NCBI RefSeq assembly: GCF_014295415.1
Contig: NZ_CP052909.1
Location: 2,108,001 to 2,172,000, forward strand
Direction: 5' to 3'
Source of the DNA: Constantimarinum furrinae
Lineage (GTDB): Bacteria > Bacteroidota > Bacteroidia > Flavobacteriales > Flavobacteriaceae
Length of the DNA: 64,000 nucleotides
Position 1 is the stretch's first letter. Each line of letters begins with the position of its first letter. Of this stretch, positions 63,039 to 64,000 are shown piece by piece. A program made the translations under genes and the position numbers. Below the pieces are notes generated by a model that saw only the letters and a program-made list of their open reading frames with translations, was not told the origin of the DNA and made no database searches.

Positions 63039-64000
63039 ATGGAATCCAAAAACAAAGTCGCATTTTACACTCTGGGCTGTAAGCTTAATTTTAGTGAGAC
63101 CTCTACCATTGCCAGAGGTTTTACTTCGGAAGGCTTTGAGCGGGTTGATTTTGAAGAGACTGCCGATATTTATGTGATCAATACCTGTAGTGTGACCGAA
63201 AATGCCGATAAGCGTTTTAAATCTATCGTAAAGCAGGCACAGAAAGGGAATCCGGAAGCATTTATTGCTGCCATTGGCTGTTATGCGCAGCTTAAACCTG
63301 AAGAATTGGCGAGGGTAGACGGGGTAGATCTGGTGCTGGGCGCTACCGAAAAGTTTAAGATCACCGATTATGTAAATGACCTTTCGAAGAATGATTTTGG
63401 GGAAGTGCATTCCTGTGAGATCGCTGAAGCCGATTTCTATGTGGGTTCTTATTCCATTGGCGATAGAACCCGAGCCTTTTTAAAAGTTCAGGACGGTTGT
63501 GATTATAAATGTACCTATTGTACCATTCCGTTGGCACGGGGAATTTCCCGAAGCGACAGTTTGCAGAATGTGCTGCGGAATGCAGAAGAAATTGCGGCGC
63601 AGGGAATCAAAGAGATCGTGCTTACCGGAGTAAACATTGGTGATTACGGTAAAGGAGAATTCGGGAATAAGAAACACGAGCATACTTTTTTTGAATTGTG
63701 TGAGGCACTGGAGACTGTTCCAGGTATTGAGCGTTTGCGAATCTCTTCCATAGAACCCAATTTGCTTAAAAATGAGACCATAGACTTTGTGGCGCAGTCG
63801 GATATTTTTGTACCCCATTTTCATATTCCGTTGCAGAGCGGAAGCAATTCAATCTTGAAATTAATGCGGCGGCGCTATATGAGAGAATTGTATATCGACA
63901 GAGTTGAGAAGATCAAACAAGTGATGCCTCATGCCTGTATAGGAGTAGACGTCATAGTGGGGTTTCCGGGAGAAACGGAAGCGCACTTTTTGGAGACCTA
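63039..64000 (+). CDS. mtaB: tRNA t6A37 methylthiotransferase, 5' part only
   Basis: The first 320 residues of a radical-SAM methylthiotransferase; the gene runs off the window. MtaB adds a methylthio group to t6A37 of tRNA. The N-terminal UPF0004 domain has the three cluster cysteines in TLGCKLN, NTCSVTE and AIGCYAQ. The radical-SAM cluster motif CDYKCTYC has Cys154, Cys158 and Cys161. LARGISRSDS and SSIEPNLL further match the MtaB group rather than MiaB. ATG start. It diverges from the four-helix-bundle gene. Confidence 0.93.
   Translation, partial: MESKNKVAFYTLGCKLNFSETSTIARGFTSEGFERVDFEETADIYVINTCSVTENADKRFKSIVKQAQKGNPEAFIAAIGCYAQLKPEELARVDGVDLVLGATEKFKITDYVNDLSKNDFGEVHSCEIAEADFYVGSYSIGDRTRAFLKVQDGCDYKCTYCTIPLARGISRSDSLQNVLRNAEEIAAQGIKEIVLTGVNIGDYGKGEFGNKKHEHTFFELCEALETVPGIERLRISSIEPNLLKNETIDFVAQSDIFVPHFHIPLQSGSNSILKLMRRRYMRELYIDRVEKIKQVMPHACIGVDVIVGFPGETEAHFLET

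Noticed and set aside
62988-63824. Minus-strand open frames opposite mtaB
   Set aside because: They are the antisense of a well-conserved methylthiotransferase with intact iron-sulphur motifs; the products resemble no family.

Overview
The window is a stretch of chromosome from a member of the Bacteroidetes, most probably a marine Flavobacteriaceae; I do not assign a genus. The signs are four secreted proteins with type IX secretion (T9SS) C-terminal sorting domains, many short Bacteroidetes-type lipoprotein signals, promoters of the -33 TTTG / -7 TAnnTTTG kind, little Shine-Dalgarno, a cysteine-free type B ribosomal protein L31 next to a flavobacterial GlmU-like protein, and many secreted peptidases. 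Most of the window is ordinary chromosome. I see no integrase, IS element, phage module, CRISPR array, rRNA or tRNA.

Layout. 0-5.4 kb: an ECF sigma/RskA-type anti-sigma pair, then a large fungalysin (M36) protease. 5.6-13.9 kb: Cu/Zn superoxide dismutase, then a minus-strand run of a BNR-repeat protein, an S9 peptidase, a DUF2490 protein, a hydrolase-OsmC fusion and a YdeI-like protein. 14-20.7 kb: a TauE-type permease, a BON-LysM protein, a fasciclin lipoprotein, a PD40-amidohydrolase fusion, and a lipid kinase diverging from an App1-type lipid phosphatase. 21.7-28 kb: YdeI family, M1, M28 and M23 peptidases, a membrane-anchored AraC regulator and a PD40 protein. 28.1-36 kb: fatty-acid beta-oxidation, a MarR regulator followed by fadN-, fadA- and fadE-like genes, plus an acyl-CoA ligase; a 24-bp perfect palindrome before the MarR gene is the likely operator. 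36-50 kb: M14 carboxypeptidase, purL, two tandem T9SS paralogues, an RsmB-like methyltransferase and a YCF48-like lipoprotein. 50-57.2 kb: a second ECF sigma/anti-sigma/Spy-like operon, an intergenic region with two predicted small RNAs, and a four-gene envelope operon (DUF4199, glycosyltransferase, phosphohexomutase, MsbA-like ABC exporter). 57.4-64 kb: rpmE2, glmU-like, small genes, an oligopeptide-binding lipoprotein, a four-helix-bundle (23S-IVP family) gene and the start of mtaB.

Two parts stand out. First, at 51.8-52.15 kb two small, terminator-ended RNAs are predicted on the plus strand. The second has two hairpins with unrelated stems but the same 11-nt loop, and the first has a hairpin with a related GCCCCAA loop. 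Second, at 59.0-63.0 kb there are three blocks of a 7-bp tandem repeat. One block lies in frame inside the signal-peptide coding region of a lipoprotein, and a solitary four-helix-bundle gene sits between two of the blocks.

All functions are read from motifs and gene order. No database search was run.
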